The translations under genes and the position numbers were made by a program. From an uncultured Oscillospiraceae bacterium (GTDB taxonomy: Bacteria > Bacillota > Clostridia > Oscillospirales > Ruminococcaceae), in contig CAKSEO010000046.1 in the NCBI GenBank assembly GCA_934446565.1, positions 1 through 19,214 on the forward strand: a stretch of DNA of 19,214 bases, in the 5' to 3' direction. How positions within the stretch are numbered: position 1 is the stretch's first letter; each line of letters starts with the position of its first letter. The notes below the pieces were generated by a model. That model was not told the origin of the DNA and did not search any database. It was given only the letters and a program-made list of their open reading frames with translations. Below, one piece after another: positions 6,987-13,916 of this stretch.

Positions 6987-8636
6987 TCATTTCAACAATA
7001 CGATACTGTGCGCCGGAACTGCAAGCGTCCCGGAAAGCTGCGGCTCATCTTCCACCGTGATCGCCAGATACCCGCGGATACCCCGTCTGTCAAGCTCCAG
7101 AGTATCGTCAGCAAGCTCAGCCGGCTCGTCCGTGAGGTTATAAACTATAATTATGCTGCTGTCGTTCCATGTACGCTTCACCGCTGCGATGTCCCCGCCG
7201 GAGATTTCGGAAAGCTTCAGCTGCTCGGTAGTCCCCCTCGCTATTTCGGGATTCTCATTGCGGATACGCAGAGCGCGTCTGTAGTAATTCAGTATCGAAT
7301 CCGGGTCGGACAACTGCTTTTCAGCGCTCTCGAAACGGTTCTCCTGCCGCTCCATGTCAGGCGGTCCGTAGGTCAGCCCGGAGCCGTCCTCGTCCCATAT
7401 CATCGGAGCACGCTTGTTTTCGTCACGTCCGCTGCCGGAAAGCCCTATCTCGTCGCCGTAATACACGAACGGAGAGCCGCTCATCGTGAGCAGCAGCCCT
7501 GCGGCTTCCTTTATCTTCACGGGGTCGTAGCGCAGTATCCCGGCGGCGCGGTCAGTGTCGTGATTGCCGATGAACGGCGCGTCTATCCCGGTGGAGCTGT
7601 ACCCCGCAATGGTCTGCTCGACCGTTTCCATCGCCTGCGCGAACGACTCCGCAGAGTTCGCCTTTCCGCTCAGGTTCACGGTCTTTGCTATCTTTCCGTC
7701 AGCCTCAGCCATTGTGAAGCCGAAAACGCTGTCTATCGAAGAACGGTAATATTTCGAATAGGTAGTGAAGCTCTCCCACACCTCGCCGACAACGTAGCAG
7801 TCCGGATCAATACTGCGGCAGTAATCGCAGAACCAGTCCAGTACCTCTACGTTCTTATCCGGGTCGCCGGTGAAATACTCCTTTACAGCGTCCAGCCGGA
7901 AACCGCCTATGCCCTTTTCCAGCCAGAACCTGGCGATATCCTCGAACTCCGCGCGGACGTCGGGGTTATCAAGCTGCAACTCTGGCATGTTCTCAGAGAA
8001 CACCGCCTGATACCACTTGTTGCCTGTAGCATACCACGCGCTGCTCCCGGCGGGCTTTTCGTCCGCGAAATAGTAGTAGCCGACATATTTATTATGCACC
8101 GGACACAAAGTATCAGAGCGACATTCTTCCTCCGCAGAAGCGCCGCAAGGCTGCTGCCGCAGGCTCTGTGAAGCCGATTCGAACCACGGATGGTACCGCG
8201 AGCTGTGGTTCATCACCAGGTCGATGAGCAGCTTTATCCCACGCTTTTGGCACTCGGAAGCGAGGTTTTCGAAATCCTCCATCGTGCCGAACTGCGGGTC
8301 TATACTGTAGTAATCCTCCACGCTGTACTTGTGATAGGAACGCGACGGCATTATCGGCGTGAGCCAGATCCCGTTGAATCCCATATCCTGAATGTAGTCC
8401 AGCTTTGAGGTCACGCCGTTCAGGTCGCCGGTGCCGTCGCCGTTGCTGTCGCAGAACGAACCTACGAATATCTGGTAATAATTGCGATAATTATCGTCTA
8501 TAATATTGAGCTCCTGCTCGTATTTGTAATTACTCATAGATGAGGGCTCCGGGGAACTGCACCCGGAAATCAGCACAGCCGCCGCGGTAAGAACTGCAGC
8601 GGCTGTGCGCTTAATGGTGGTCCATGAAGATGTCAT
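6987..8636 (-). CDS. Alpha-amylase family lipoprotein (GH13)
   Basis: A 549-residue surface enzyme predicted to cut alpha-1,4 links of starch or maltodextrin. The lipoprotein signal ends in LISGC with C26 as the lipidated residue, then a Ser/Pro spacer. GH13 features: Asp-rich calcium site DSNGDGTGDLNG (63-74), region I DLVMNHS 139-145, GFRLDA with nucleophile D249, VGEVWE with acid/base E285, and FIGNHD with D360. A cysteine-containing insert (about 160-185, C164, C172, C178) sits in the B domain. The ATG overlaps the lacI stop (ATGA) and follows AAGGAG at 5-nt spacing, so it is coupled to the regulator. It should feed oligosaccharides to the MalFG importer. Exact specificity (alpha-amylase, neopullulanase or maltogenic) is not resolved. 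Confidence 0.93.
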   Translation of the reverse strand: MTSSWTTIKRTAAAVLTAAAVLISGCSSPEPSSMSNYKYEQELNIIDDNYRNYYQIFVGSFCDSNGDGTGDLNGVTSKLDYIQDMGFNGIWLTPIMPSRSYHKYSVEDYYSIDPQFGTMEDFENLASECQKRGIKLLIDLVMNHSSRYHPWFESASQSLRQQPCGASAEEECRSDTLCPVHNKYVGYYYFADEKPAGSSAWYATGNKWYQAVFSENMPELQLDNPDVRAEFEDIARFWLEKGIGGFRLDAVKEYFTGDPDKNVEVLDWFCDYCRSIDPDCYVVGEVWESFTTYSKYYRSSIDSVFGFTMAEADGKIAKTVNLSGKANSAESFAQAMETVEQTIAGYSSTGIDAPFIGNHDTDRAAGILRYDPVKIKEAAGLLLTMSGSPFVYYGDEIGLSGSGRDENKRAPMIWDEDGSGLTYGPPDMERQENRFESAEKQLSDPDSILNYYRRALRIRNENPEIARGTTEQLKLSEISGGDIAAVKRTWNDSSIIIVYNLTDEPAELADDTLELDRRGIRGYLAITVEDEPQLSGTLAVPAHSIVLLK

Positions 8637-9661
8637 TCTTTCTCCTTAGGGAGTTCCCGGCAGGCTATCTCCCTGACGGATTCACGCTCGACCAGCTCCG
8701 GGCGCAGCATTACGGACTTGATATGTATTCCGTTTTTCATCTGCTGGAGCATGAAGAACGCTGTTTTTCCTATGTGTATCCGATTCTGGCTGAGAGTGGT
8801 TATCGGAGGCTGGGAATACTCGGACGGAGGCAGGTTGTCGTAACCGGTTATACTGATGTCGCCGGGCACATTATACCCCGCCTGGATGAGCTCCCTTACC
8901 GCAGTGCAGGCGAGCAGGTCGCTTATGCATACCACCGCAGTGACCCCAGTTTCGGCTATCTCAAGAATACGCTTTTTCGTTCCCTTCGCCGAAAAGTAGC
9001 CGTACTTCACAGCGGCGGGGTCCTCATTAAGTCCCAACTCGGAAAGCGCGTCGGAATACGCCTGCTTGCGCTCGATGGTGACGATGCTGTCCGGCTCGCC
9101 GCCGAGGAATCCTATCCTGTCGTGACCCTTAGACCAGAGGTAACGCACCGCCTGGCGTATACCGTCGGCGCTGTCGCAGCCTACTCTTGCCACCAGCGGG
9201 GAATTAACGTAATTATCCAGCACCACCATCGGGATATTGAAGCTCCTGATGTGTTCCACGAACACCGGGTGCGGCTTGAATCCGAGGAACACGCTGCCCT
9301 CGTAATTCCCGCCGGACATGATGGAATAGTATGTGCCGTTTTTCAGCTCCTCATCGTTTATTGCAACGATGTTCACGCCTATTCCCTGCTCCGCAGCCGC
9401 AGCCTGTATCCCGAGGATTATCTCATAGCCGAACTGATCCACCTTGTCGTAGTGTATACTTCCGTAGATGAACACGATGAGATTGCGGGAATACGCGGTG
9501 CGCCCGGTCTTTACCTGGTAGCCCATCTCGCTGGCGCAGCCCAGGATACGCTCCCTGGTCTTTTCGCTGATGTCGGTGGCTCCCGAGAGAGCCTTCGATA
9601 CCGTACTTTTCGCCATCCCAAGACGGTCTGCGATATCCTGGATAGTTACCTTTCCTGCCAT
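8633..9661 (-). CDS. LacI-family transcriptional regulator 1
   Basis: A 342-residue repressor-type protein. The LacI helix-turn-helix is at residues 5-24 (TIQDIADRLGMAKSTVSKAL), followed by a hinge and a periplasmic-binding-protein-like sugar sensor (about 60-330) with typical motifs GHDRIGFLGG and ISITGYDNLPPSEYSQPPITTL. It lies inside the malF-malG-lacI-amylase-pulA operon, so it likely controls this operon in response to a maltooligosaccharide. GGAG lies 8 nt ahead of the ATG. The TTTCGAAA sites in the binding-protein leader or the arms around the malF promoter are its candidate targets; the assignment is inference. Confidence 0.95.
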   Translation of the reverse strand: MAGKVTIQDIADRLGMAKSTVSKALSGATDISEKTRERILGCASEMGYQVKTGRTAYSRNLIVFIYGSIHYDKVDQFGYEIILGIQAAAAEQGIGVNIVAINDEELKNGTYYSIMSGGNYEGSVFLGFKPHPVFVEHIRSFNIPMVVLDNYVNSPLVARVGCDSADGIRQAVRYLWSKGHDRIGFLGGEPDSIVTIERKQAYSDALSELGLNEDPAAVKYGYFSAKGTKKRILEIAETGVTAVVCISDLLACTAVRELIQAGYNVPGDISITGYDNLPPSEYSQPPITTLSQNRIHIGKTAFFMLQQMKNGIHIKSVMLRPELVERESVREIACRELPKEKE

Positions 9662-9686
9662 TGGTGATTCTCCTTAATGGTGTTGC

Positions 9687-10562
9687 TTAACCCTTTACTG
9701 CACCGCCTGTAACTCCTCCGACGTAGTACTTCTGCATTACGATGAACAGCGCGCCTATCGGGATAGATACCAGCACCGCTCCCGCCGCGAACTGGGTATA
9801 ATACGCGCCGATGAACTCACGCTCCAGCATCTTGAACATGCCCAGCGCAACGGTGTAGCTGTCGTAGTTCGCGCCGCAGATCATGCTCGGGAAGATGTAA
9901 TCCACCCAGGGAGCCATGAATGTTGTCAGAACTGTGTACACGATTATCGGCTTTGAAAGAGGCACGGTTATCTTGAAGAACACCTGCGCACGCGTTGCGC
10001 CGTCAAGGTACGCGGATTCGTCCAGCGACTTCGGTATCGTGTCGAAGAATCCCTTAGCGATATAGTACGTCAGACCCGAGCCGCATATATACACCAGCGT
10101 AAGGCATACCAGCGGATTTTCCGTCAGACCAAGACCCTTGAGGATGTAGTAGATAGCTACCATCGACATGAATCCGGGGAACATTCCGAGGATAAGCGCG
10201 ATGTTCATCATGGGCTTTCTCATCTTGAAGCGCAGGCGGCTAAGTGCGTAGGACACCGCCAGCACGATGAAAGTCGAGCCTATGCAGGAAACCACAGCCA
10301 CGATGAACGTATTGATGAACCACTGCGAGAACTTGAACTGCTGATCCTCTAACAACAGGCGGGTGTAGTTGTCAAGCGTGAAGCCCTTCGGCCAGAAGTA
10401 GCTGGTATAGGAACCCGGCTCCGCACGGAACGATGTGAGCACTATCCACATCAGCGGGAGTATCCAGATGATACCGAGCACCAGGAGCACTATCTGAATG
10501 ACGATATTGATCGTTTTCTGCTGCCTTGAATAGGAGTGGGAATAAAATCTGTCTTCTTTCAT
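9687..10562 (-). CDS. malG: Maltodextrin ABC transporter permease, MalG type
   Basis: A 291-residue inner-membrane permease of the carbohydrate uptake family 1. Six hydrophobic segments can be traced, starting at about 20-44. The ATPase-docking EAA loop is ESAYLDGATRAQVFFKITVP at about 182-201. The end GGVTGGAVKG is typical of MalG-like proteins. Its ATG shares one base with the malF stop codon (TAATG), so both permease subunits are made in equal amounts. No ATP-binding subunit is encoded nearby; Firmicutes usually use a shared MsmX-type ATPase. Maltodextrin as substrate is inferred from the neighbours. Confidence 0.95.
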   Translation of the reverse strand: MKEDRFYSHSYSRQQKTINIVIQIVLLVLGIIWILPLMWIVLTSFRAEPGSYTSYFWPKGFTLDNYTRLLLEDQQFKFSQWFINTFIVAVVSCIGSTFIVLAVSYALSRLRFKMRKPMMNIALILGMFPGFMSMVAIYYILKGLGLTENPLVCLTLVYICGSGLTYYIAKGFFDTIPKSLDESAYLDGATRAQVFFKITVPLSKPIIVYTVLTTFMAPWVDYIFPSMICGANYDSYTVALGMFKMLEREFIGAYYTQFAAGAVLVSIPIGALFIVMQKYYVGGVTGGAVKG

Positions 10563-12055
10563 TACTGGAACGCCTCCTCATTCTTGTAAGATGCCGATCT
10601 GCGGAACGTGATGAGCGACAGCAGCGAGCAGATGATGAATACCAGGATACCGATGGTCGCAGCGTAGCTGTAGTCGCGGGAGTTGACCGTCAGCTTGTAC
10701 AGCCATGTTACCAGCAGGTCGGTCTTGCCCGCCTGGTAGTAATCCAGCGTTGCCGGAGTTCCTCCGGTCAGGAAGTAGATAACGTTGAAGTTGTTGATGT
10801 TGCCGACCAGCTGGGTTATAAGGTACGGAGTGGTAACGAACAGCACATACGGCATAGTGATCTTGGTGAACATAACGAACGGGGACGCACCGTCTATTCT
10901 TGCGGCTTCGTAGAGGTCCTCCGGAATGTTCATCAGGATACCGGAAACTATCAGCATGGTGTAGGGAATACCTATCCACAGGTCGACCACGATGACCGTG
11001 ATACGCGCCCATGTAGGGTCTGTGAAAAACGGCAGCGGAGCGCTTATCCAGCCCAGCTCCTGAAGCAGTACGTTGACCGGACCCGCCTCGGCGAGAACGT
11101 TCTTCATAACCAGCAGCGAAACGAACTGCGGAACAGCGATAGCAAGCACGAAAAGCGTGCGGTAGAAAGCCTTGAAGCGAATGCCCTTCTTATTGATGAG
11201 CATTGCGAGAATGATTCCCAGCAGGTAGTTCAGGAATGTCGCGAACACCGCCCAGACCAGCGTCCAGGCGAGGACCGGCCAGAATGTGTGACCAATGGTG
11301 GAATCGCTTCCGAGAATTACCTTGAAGTTGTCAAGACCTATCCAGGTGAACAGGTTCGCGGGGACCTGGTGATCCTTGTCGTAGTTTGTGAACGCAAGGG
11401 AGATCATGTAGATCAGCGGAATGATCGTGAATACGACGACGCCGGAAATGGGAATGAACAGCAGCGTCTTGTGGAACTGCTCATCGAGCAGGGACCTGAT
11501 GTCGTCAACGAAACCCGGGAGCTTCTTGCCAGCCTTCTTCAGGCGCTCCGCAGTGTCGGCGGAGTGAATGTTCTGCACCCACAGGAACAGGAACACCACC
11601 GTGATGAACAGCGCGAAGATACCATAGAGCAGTATCAGCATGGAGTTGTCGCCGTCCTGGAGGACGTCGATACCGAGGGATTCGTCGAAGTGCCAGCCGC
11701 GCTGAACGGTACCGAGGTTACGCAGCCCTGCGAGGAATCCGAAACCAGTGTCGATCATGAACCCGAAATAGGCAATCTCAGCTGCGAGGTACATCAGACC
11801 CTTTACGATCTGCCCGCGGAACAGGCTGCCGGCGCCCATAACGATGTAGGAAAGCTTGGTAAGGATTCCGCCGTGGACGAACGTCCTGCCGAGCCACGCA
11901 AAACCTCCGCCGAGCTTTTTGAAGAACCTGGCAAGCGCGCCTGGGATACTCATGAAGAAATGAGCAATGCCCATGCCGAGCGCCTTGAAAAATTCCGATA
12001 CACGGAACAATACTTTTTTGTACCATGGGAGTACAAAGTAATCAATTCTTGTCAT
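10562..12055 (-). CDS. malF: Maltodextrin ABC transporter permease, MalF type
   Basis: A 497-residue permease partner of MalG. The transport core begins at about residue 195 (KTLLFIPISGVVVFTIIPL) and includes the EAA loop EAARIDGASPFVMFTKITMP at 383-402. Ahead of it is an extra N-terminal region: an amphipathic, charged stretch (1-60), two hydrophobic segments near 68-115 and another at 138-160. Such extensions occur in several Firmicutes MalF proteins. The start is fixed by AGGAGG 8 nt upstream. A perfect promoter lies at 12128-12155, so the permease genes can be expressed independently of the binding-protein gene. Substrate is inferred from context. Confidence 0.95.
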   Translation of the reverse strand: MTRIDYFVLPWYKKVLFRVSEFFKALGMGIAHFFMSIPGALARFFKKLGGGFAWLGRTFVHGGILTKLSYIVMGAGSLFRGQIVKGLMYLAAEIAYFGFMIDTGFGFLAGLRNLGTVQRGWHFDESLGIDVLQDGDNSMLILLYGIFALFITVVFLFLWVQNIHSADTAERLKKAGKKLPGFVDDIRSLLDEQFHKTLLFIPISGVVVFTIIPLIYMISLAFTNYDKDHQVPANLFTWIGLDNFKVILGSDSTIGHTFWPVLAWTLVWAVFATFLNYLLGIILAMLINKKGIRFKAFYRTLFVLAIAVPQFVSLLVMKNVLAEAGPVNVLLQELGWISAPLPFFTDPTWARITVIVVDLWIGIPYTMLIVSGILMNIPEDLYEAARIDGASPFVMFTKITMPYVLFVTTPYLITQLVGNINNFNVIYFLTGGTPATLDYYQAGKTDLLVTWLYKLTVNSRDYSYAATIGILVFIICSLLSLITFRRSASYKNEEAFQ

Positions 12056-12082
12056 TGCAATTACCTCCTGAATGATATCGGC

Positions 12083-12190
12083 GCTTTGTGCAGTTTCAGT
12101 GCGGCTTTTTCAGGAGACATACAATTTATTATATCACCATAACGCCTACTGTCAATATAGATTCAAAGCGGCATTGAAACTGCATAAAGC
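12083..12190. repeat. 26-bp inverted arms flanking the malF promoter
   Basis: Arm 1 (12083-12108) and arm 2 (12165-12190) are inverted copies with only 3 mismatches in 26 bp (core TGCAGTTTCA). The arm centres are 82 bp apart and the -35 and -10 boxes lie between them. Arm 1 sits in the malF leader just ahead of the ribosome binding site. The arms may be paired operator sites that loop the promoter or, in a read-through transcript from the binding-protein gene, a long RNA stem. The core GAAACTGCA recurs at 13635-13643. Confidence 0.8.
12128..12155 (-). promoter_or_regulatory. Consensus sigma-A promoter for malF-malG-lacI-amylase-pulA-nudix
   Basis: TTGACA (12155-12150) and TATAAT (12133-12128) on the minus strand, both perfect hexamers, with a 16-bp spacer. 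The start is expected at about 12120, giving a leader of about 65 nt before malF. The promoter is bracketed by the 26-bp inverted arms, which suggests tight regulation of an intrinsically strong promoter. Confidence 0.88.
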
Positions 12191-12206
12191 AGATATTTTC
12201 CATTTC

Positions 12207-12235
12207 TGCGGGCGGGCTTGGGAACACCGCCCGCA
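12207..12235 (-). terminator. GC-rich hairpin between the binding-protein gene and malF
   Basis: TGCGGGCGG (12207-12215) and CCGCCCGCA (12227-12235) form a perfect 9-bp stem with an 11-nt loop, 61 bp after the binding-protein stop codon. There is no U-tract on either strand, so a classic intrinsic terminator is doubtful. A more likely role is protection of the 3' end of the binding-protein mRNA, allowing more binding protein than permease; that is inference. Confidence 0.5.
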
Positions 12236-12295
12236 TTATGGAATTGGGAGAAACCTATTTATTTAGGAATGGATATCTTTTGGAACATACCTTTA

Positions 12296-13594
12296 TCAGC
12301 CGAGAGTTGCCAGAACGGAATCAACGTAAGCGTCGAGCTTCTCCTGGAGGTTATCCTTGGTGCAGGTGCCTGCGATGATCTCCTGACCAAATGCCTCTGC
12401 CGGAGTCCAGAAGTTCTGGCACTGGGGGATAGAGGTCTGAACAGTGGAGAATTTTGCCTGCTGTGCAAGCGCGCCGATTGCAATGTTGGAGTTCATGGTC
12501 TCGGTATCGTTTGCGAGTTCAACGTTTGTGGGAGCGAAGGAGCGCTTCTCAAATCTCAGCTTCTGATTATCCTTGTTGGTGAGCCATTCAGCAAGTGCCA
12601 TTGCTTCGAGCGGATTCTTTGTCTCGGAGTTAACGCCCATGATCTTGAAGTTTGCCATACTGCCCATCTGAACTGTTTCTCCGTTGGATAGCTTAAATTC
12701 AGGGAGCTTTGTCGCTGCATAGTTGTCGCCCAGTGAAGCCTGTATTTCTGCGGCGTTCCATGTACCGGAAACAGCCGCTGCGAGGGTGCCGTCCGCGAAG
12801 CCTGCCTTTACGAGAGAATCATCGAAATTAGAGCCGTACTTGGGGTTGTTCACCAGGTCGATGAGATACTCGCCGACCATGTAGCCGCGCTCATTGTTGA
12901 AATCGCACTGTGTTGGATCGGTTCCATCCTCGCCGAACAGCTTGCAGCCTGCGCCGAAGAAGAACGCTGTCTGATACCAGCCGTTATCGGTGTCGAATGC
13001 GAAGTTTGTGGAAACACCCTCGATGTCCTTACTCATGATACCCTCGATGGACTTTACATCGTCCTCGCTGAGCTTGGACTTATCATAATACATGAAGTAG
13101 GTATCGGAAACGTAAGGATAGCCGTAAAGCTCATCGTTGATGGAAGCTGCTGAAATGGAAGCTTCTGTGTTTTCAGCTATTATCTGATCCTTGTTCTTGG
13201 TGACTCTGTAGAGCGCACCTGCGTCAACCAGGGTCGCTGTCTGGTCGGAAGCGAATGCGAATACGTCTGCGGCTGCGGAGATATCCTTCAGCACTTCCTT
13301 CTGTGCGTCAGCTTCGCTGACCACGCCGTAGGTGAATGTATACTTCTTATCGGGGTTTGCAGCGGCAAAATCATCGCACATCTGCTTTAACATTTCCTGA
13401 TCTTCCTGGGATCCCCATACGGTGAGGCTTACCTCTCCGGAAGCGTTTCCGCTGTCCGCTGCACTGCTGTTGTTCGCCGCGGAGCTGCTGTCCGCGCTGC
13501 TGCCTGCGGAAGAACCGCCGCTGGAGCAGCCCGCCATCATTACGCCTGCCATCGCCGCTGCGGTTATGGCTGTCATTATCTTTCTGATCTTCAT
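12296..13594 (-). CDS. Extracellular sugar-binding lipoprotein of the ABC importer (family 1)
   Basis: A 432-residue solute-binding protein that captures maltooligosaccharides for MalFG. The start at 13594 is chosen because AGGAGG lies 8 nt upstream and the protein then begins with a lipoprotein signal (MKIRKIM..., lipobox MAGC, lipidated C23). A longer frame to 13678 has no such support. Residues 24-52 are a Ser/Ala/Gly linker, then VSLTVWGSQEDQEML opens the binding fold. The motifs LYGYPYVSDTYFMYYDKSKL and AVSGTWNAAEI are typical of MalE-type proteins. It is transcribed from its own consensus promoter (13759-13786) through a 157-nt structured leader. Substrate is inferred from the surrounding enzymes. 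Confidence 0.95.
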   Translation of the reverse strand: MKIRKIMTAITAAAMAGVMMAGCSSGGSSAGSSADSSSAANNSSAADSGNASGEVSLTVWGSQEDQEMLKQMCDDFAAANPDKKYTFTYGVVSEADAQKEVLKDISAAADVFAFASDQTATLVDAGALYRVTKNKDQIIAENTEASISAASINDELYGYPYVSDTYFMYYDKSKLSEDDVKSIEGIMSKDIEGVSTNFAFDTDNGWYQTAFFFGAGCKLFGEDGTDPTQCDFNNERGYMVGEYLIDLVNNPKYGSNFDDSLVKAGFADGTLAAAVSGTWNAAEIQASLGDNYAATKLPEFKLSNGETVQMGSMANFKIMGVNSETKNPLEAMALAEWLTNKDNQKLRFEKRSFAPTNVELANDTETMNSNIAIGALAQQAKFSTVQTSIPQCQNFWTPAEAFGQEIIAGTCTKDNLQEKLDAYVDSVLATLG

Positions 13595-13758
13595 AGAAAT
13601 TTCCTCCTGAACGTTTATACCTGTTTTCCATTTCGAAACTGCAAGAATGTTTCGAAACAAACTTCTGGAAATATACACTCGCAGTGTATGTAATCAACTG
13701 CGAGTGGATAAAGCTGCCTGTTTCGGAATCGTTTTGCTTGGTTCGAAATCTTGATTTA
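13595..13758 (-). promoter_or_regulatory. Structured, operator-rich leader of the binding-protein gene
   Basis: The 157-nt leader holds a perfect 10-bp palindrome GTTTCGAAAC (13649-13658), a second TTTCGAAA (13631-13638), and weaker relatives at 13720-13729 (GTTTCGGAAT) and 13741-13749 (GTTCGAAAT, next to the expected start site). It also holds a 10-bp perfect inverted repeat CACTCGCAGT (13676-13685)/ACTGCGAGTG (13697-13706). This overlaps an alternative 7-bp hairpin ATACACT (13673-13679)/AGTGTAT (13683-13689); only one can form at a time. No U-tract follows either. The palindromes with central CG suit a LacI-type operator. Confidence 0.6.
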
Positions 13759-13786
13759 ATTATAACAGAAAAATCAACTTTGTCAA
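13759..13786 (-). promoter_or_regulatory. Consensus sigma-A promoter for the binding-protein gene
   Basis: TTGACA (13786-13781) and TATAAT (13764-13759) on the minus strand with a 16-bp spacer, the same geometry as the malF promoter. The start is expected near 13752. Upstream, TTTTTTT-rich sequence (minus, about 13807-13798) could end glgP transcription after a weak GCG/CGC stem. Confidence 0.87.
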
Positions 13787-13841
13787 GCGATTTTGCACAA
13801 AAAAAGCGCACATTCGCCAAAACTATTGTAAATTCAGCACG

Positions 13842-13874
13842 ATACACAAATCAACCCCGGATTGATTTGTGTAT
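13842..13874. repeat. 13-bp inverted repeat after glgP
   Basis: ATACACAAATCAA (13842-13854) and TTGATTTGTGTAT (13862-13874) are perfect inverse copies with a 7-nt spacer CCCCGGA, 43 bp beyond the glgP stop codon. It could form a strong hairpin at the 3' end of the glgP mRNA, but no U-tract follows on the minus strand. It may instead be a DNA operator upstream of the binding-protein promoter. Confidence 0.65.
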
Positions 13875-13880
13875 AATGGC

Positions 13881-13898
13881 AACGTTTCCGGTGAAACG
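13881..13898. promoter_or_regulatory. Candidate LacI-type operator downstream of glgP
   Basis: Contains AACGTTTCCGGTGA (13881-13894), identical over 14 bp to 18855-18868 in the lacI-2 operator region, and the imperfect dyad CGTTTC-CGGT-GAAACG (13883-13898). It lies about 130 bp upstream of the binding-protein start site, so regulator 2 could act there. Binding is inferred only from the shared sequence. Confidence 0.45.
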
Positions 13899-13916
13899 AA
13901 GTTACACCATGCTGTA

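Noticed and set aside
8624..9667. Plus-strand open frame of 347 codons opposite LacI regulator 1
   Set aside because: It mirrors a typical LacI gene and has no motif or ribosome binding site of its own.
10526..12142. Long open frame of 538 codons on the plus strand opposite malF
   Set aside because: It is rich in improbable repeats of Gln, Arg, Glu and Val, has no recognisable domain and lies exactly opposite a complete, well-conserved permease gene.
12207..12235. Intrinsic terminator separating the binding-protein gene from malF with certainty
   Set aside because: The stem is strong but no U-tract follows on either strand, so it is listed only as a hairpin with low confidence.
13595..13678. 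Upstream extension of the binding-protein frame
   Set aside because: It precedes a clear ribosome binding site and lipoprotein signal and would add residues ahead of the signal peptide.
13872..13877. TATAAT on the plus strand downstream of glgP
   Set aside because: There is no -35 box at suitable distance and no plus-strand gene follows; it is part of the 13-bp inverted repeat.
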